Below the pieces are notes generated by a model, which saw only the letters and a list, made by a program, of their open reading frames with translations, was not told the DNA's origin and ran no database searches. A stretch of DNA of 64,000 bases from Enterococcus columbae DSM 7374 = ATCC 51263 (GTDB lineage: Bacteria; Bacillota; Bacilli; Lactobacillales; Enterococcaceae): contig NZ_KE136347.1 in NCBI RefSeq assembly GCF_000406925.1, forward strand, positions 689,809 through 753,808, in the 5' to 3' direction. Below, one piece after another: positions 62,784-64,000 of this stretch. Made by a program: the position numbers and the translations under genes. Numbering within the stretch: position 1 is the first letter of the stretch; each line of letters starts with the position of its first letter.

Positions 62784-63196
62784 AACCAATCAATCCTTCC
62801 TTCAATAATACGATCTCGTAAATCCTTAATTTTTTCCTCAATTAAATCAATCGTTTGTTCAAAAGTTTGATCATCCTTTCCTGAAGGATCCTCCAATCCC
62901 CAATCTTCACGATATTTACACGGTAAATATGGACAATCAACATTGCATCCCATCGTTATTACTACATCCACTGTTGGAATTGCTGATAGTAATTTAGGAT
63001 GCTGCGTACTTTCTATATCAATTCCATGAATTACTTTCATCATGCGAACTGCATCAGAATTAATAGAAGATTTTGTCTTTGTACCGGCTGAATAACTCTC
63101 AAATACATCAGCAGCAAGTTTTTTCCCTAAAGCTTCTGCAATTTGCGAACGACACGAATTATGAACACAGATAAAGGCAACTTTTATTTTATTCAT
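62780..63196 (-). CDS. arsC: Arsenate reductase, thioredoxin-coupled type
   Basis: 138 residues, low-molecular-weight phosphatase fold: P-loop FICVHNSCRSQIAEA (CX5R with the nucleophile Cys), and the Cys pair of the redox relay in TMGCNVDCPYLPC, then EDWGLEDPSGK with the catalytic Asp. Reduces arsenate to arsenite for Acr3 using thioredoxin. Preceded by an operator copy. Confidence 0.94.
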   Translation of the reverse strand: MNKIKVAFICVHNSCRSQIAEALGKKLAADVFESYSAGTKTKSSINSDAVRMMKVIHGIDIESTQHPKLLSAIPTVDVVITMGCNVDCPYLPCKYREDWGLEDPSGKDDQTFEQTIDLIEEKIKDLRDRIIEGRIDWL

Positions 63197-63218
63197 TTTT
63201 TACTCCTTTACATAATAC

Positions 63219-63236
63219 ATCAAATATTTTTGATAT
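63219..63236 (-). promoter_or_regulatory. ArsR operator copy upstream of arsC
   Basis: ATCAAATATTTTTGATAT, a near-perfect dyad, identical to the one in front of arsR. Suggests that arsC-acr3 can be repressed separately. Confidence 0.7.
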
Positions 63237-63277
63237 GTTTATTATTTTTTTAACCACCTATTTTTTAGGTGGCTGAT

Positions 63278-63553
63278 TTACTTTGTAGCAGTAATTGCCA
63301 ATAGTAGCTCCACCGCAGCCATTCGACCTTCAGTAGAGATTTGATAATACATCCACTTGCCCTCTTGCCTACTTTGAACTAATTGCGACTCTACTAATAT
63401 TTTCATGTGATAAGATAAGCCTGACTGTGTTAAATCTAACTGTTCTAACAAAACACAGGCACACTGTTCCCCGTTTGTTAATAATTCAATGATTGCTAAG
63501 CGTTTAGGATCACAAAGAGCCTTAAATACTTTAGCATTTTGTATATGATTCAT
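63278..63553 (-). CDS. arsR: ArsR-family arsenic repressor
   Basis: 91 residues from ATG 63553 (GAGTGG upstream). Winged-helix ArsR/SmtB fold: HIQNAKVFKALCDPKRLAII, the metalloid site ELLTNGEQCACVLLEQL (CxC, the alpha3 type of classic ArsR) and the recognition helix LTQSGLSYHMKILVES. It dissociates from DNA upon arsenite or antimonite binding. First gene of the ars operon. Confidence 0.92.
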   Translation of the reverse strand: MNHIQNAKVFKALCDPKRLAIIELLTNGEQCACVLLEQLDLTQSGLSYHMKILVESQLVQSRQEGKWMYYQISTEGRMAAVELLLAITATK

Positions 63554-63570
63554 TTTGACCACTCATTCTC

Positions 63571-63590
63571 ATATCAAATATTTTTGATAT
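63571..63590 (-). promoter_or_regulatory. ArsR operator in front of arsR
   Basis: ATATCAAATATTTTTGATAT, a 20-base dyad just upstream of arsR; the same sequence recurs ahead of arsC. Confidence 0.75.
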
Positions 63591-63714
63591 AATTATAACT
63601 ATATTTAGTCGATTTGTCAAAAAAGCTAAACTTAACTATCAATATAACATAAAAAGAGTACGCCAATCTGATTCCTTCTTTATTCGGCTAACTCTTTTCT
63701 AGGTATATCATATT

Positions 63715-63880
63715 ATAGTCGGTGAACTACTCTCCACTTAGCTAAACCTAACGGTTCTTAACGCTTGAAGTGGGAGTTTCTTGGGAATAGAGCATACTTG
63801 ATAGCTTATTTCTTCACTAACAGCGGTTTCTCTTATTTACCAAGCTATCCCCGTAGTTCCTACGGTTTTTTTGATTGTGC
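63715..63880 (-). ncRNA. Candidate omega-RNA / right-end region of an IS200/IS605-type element
   Basis: Directly downstream of the tnpB stop on the minus strand. It contains the hairpin CCGTAG-GAA-CTACGG and, further on, an AACTCCCACTTCAAGCGTTA block followed by GTGGAGAGTAGTTCACC, the type of end found in IS605-family elements. In such elements this region encodes the guide-bearing omega RNA. Boundaries are approximate. Confidence 0.5.
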
Positions 63881-64000
63881 CTAAGCTGAAGTTTGTATTC
63901 TTAGACCTTCAATCAATATATTGATACTAGCGTTGATATCACGGTCATGATGAGTATGACAAATAGGGCAAGTCCATTCTCGAATATCGAGCGATTTCTT
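63881..64000 (-). CDS. tnpB: TnpB (RNA-guided nuclease of IS200/IS605 family), 3' end only
   Basis: The last 39 codons are in the window; the frame runs off the right edge. They encode the C-terminal zinc ribbon, [19 protein letters not shown], then INILIEGL and a short tail ending at TAG. The CPxC plus DRDxNA signature is diagnostic for TnpB. The remaining two Zn cysteines and the RuvC core lie outside the window, so intactness cannot be judged. Confidence 0.9.
   Translation of the reverse strand, partial: KKSLDIREWTCPICHTHHDRDINASINILIEGLRIQTSA

Noticed and set aside
63253..63271. Terminator between arsR and arsC (CCACCT/AGGTGG hairpin)
   Set aside because: There is a 6-bp hairpin, but no T-run follows on the minus strand, so termination is not supported.
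1..64000. CRISPR array, tRNA, rRNA or prophage genes
   Set aside because: No regularly spaced repeats, cloverleaf sequences or phage structural genes were seen.

Overview
The window is low-GC Firmicute DNA. The gene content (an Lsa-type ABC-F protein, the PFL/ACT pair, an NAD-dependent lactate-type dehydrogenase, comEA-comEB-comEC, a small PRK09218-like deformylase homologue, a CLC-F fluoride exporter) and the AGGAGG ribosome binding sites point to Lactobacillales, most likely an Enterococcaceae-like organism. The species cannot be fixed from this sequence alone. No rRNA or tRNA gene was seen. Most genes read on the minus strand.

Layout: 0-6.6 kb holds a TetR fragment, yajQ, a DinG-like helicase, a lipoprotein, a metallo-hydrolase, a histidine phosphatase and uppP. 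From 6.6 to 9.9 kb come the phosphate pair (DUF47 + Pit), rpsT and holA. From 10.0 to 13.5 kb lies the late competence operon comEA-comEB-comEC. From 13.6 to 20.1 kb follow a HAD phosphatase, the PFL/ACT pair, a YocH-like LysM-3D wall protein, a CLC-type fluoride exporter under a fluoride riboswitch, a VOC protein and a large unknown protein with an HPD motif. From 20.3 to 31.8 kb are a small unknown, a cystine importer, MgtE behind an elaborate M-box leader, a uracil permease, an Lsa-like ABC-F protein with its own leader peptide, and a P1B-4 metal ATPase divergent from a MerR regulator. From 31.8 to 47.7 kb there is a housekeeping and accessory mix: MATE pump, lactate-type dehydrogenase, deformylase-like protein, PH-domain pair, HAD, VOC, several GNATs, VanZ, HIT, PfkB and cardiolipin synthase.

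The stretch 47.8-58.0 kb is a defence island, visibly more AT-rich in its right half. It holds a Sau3AI-like GATC restriction-modification locus with two extra small ORFs, a decayed IS66-family segment, and a tight three-gene operon: an AbiJ-type/HEPN-like protein, a HamA-like nuclease and a HamB-like helicase, i.e. a Hachiman-like system with an additional putative toxin gene. The island abuts a HipA-like gene that stops where the kinase domain should begin. From 58.5 to 61.6 kb lie two helical-repeat proteins (one fused to a GNAT domain). From 61.7 to 63.6 kb is the arsenic operon arsR-arsC-acr3 with two identical operator dyads. The right edge carries the 3' end of an IS200/IS605-type tnpB and its downstream, candidate omega-RNA region.

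The observations most worth following are the three-gene Hachiman-like operon; the mgtE leader (strong promoter, M-box, terminator, a giant hairpin flanked by direct repeats, then a 61-codon leader ORF overlapping mgtE); the GATC site inside the -35 box of the methyltransferase promoter; and the leader peptide in front of the ABC-F gene.
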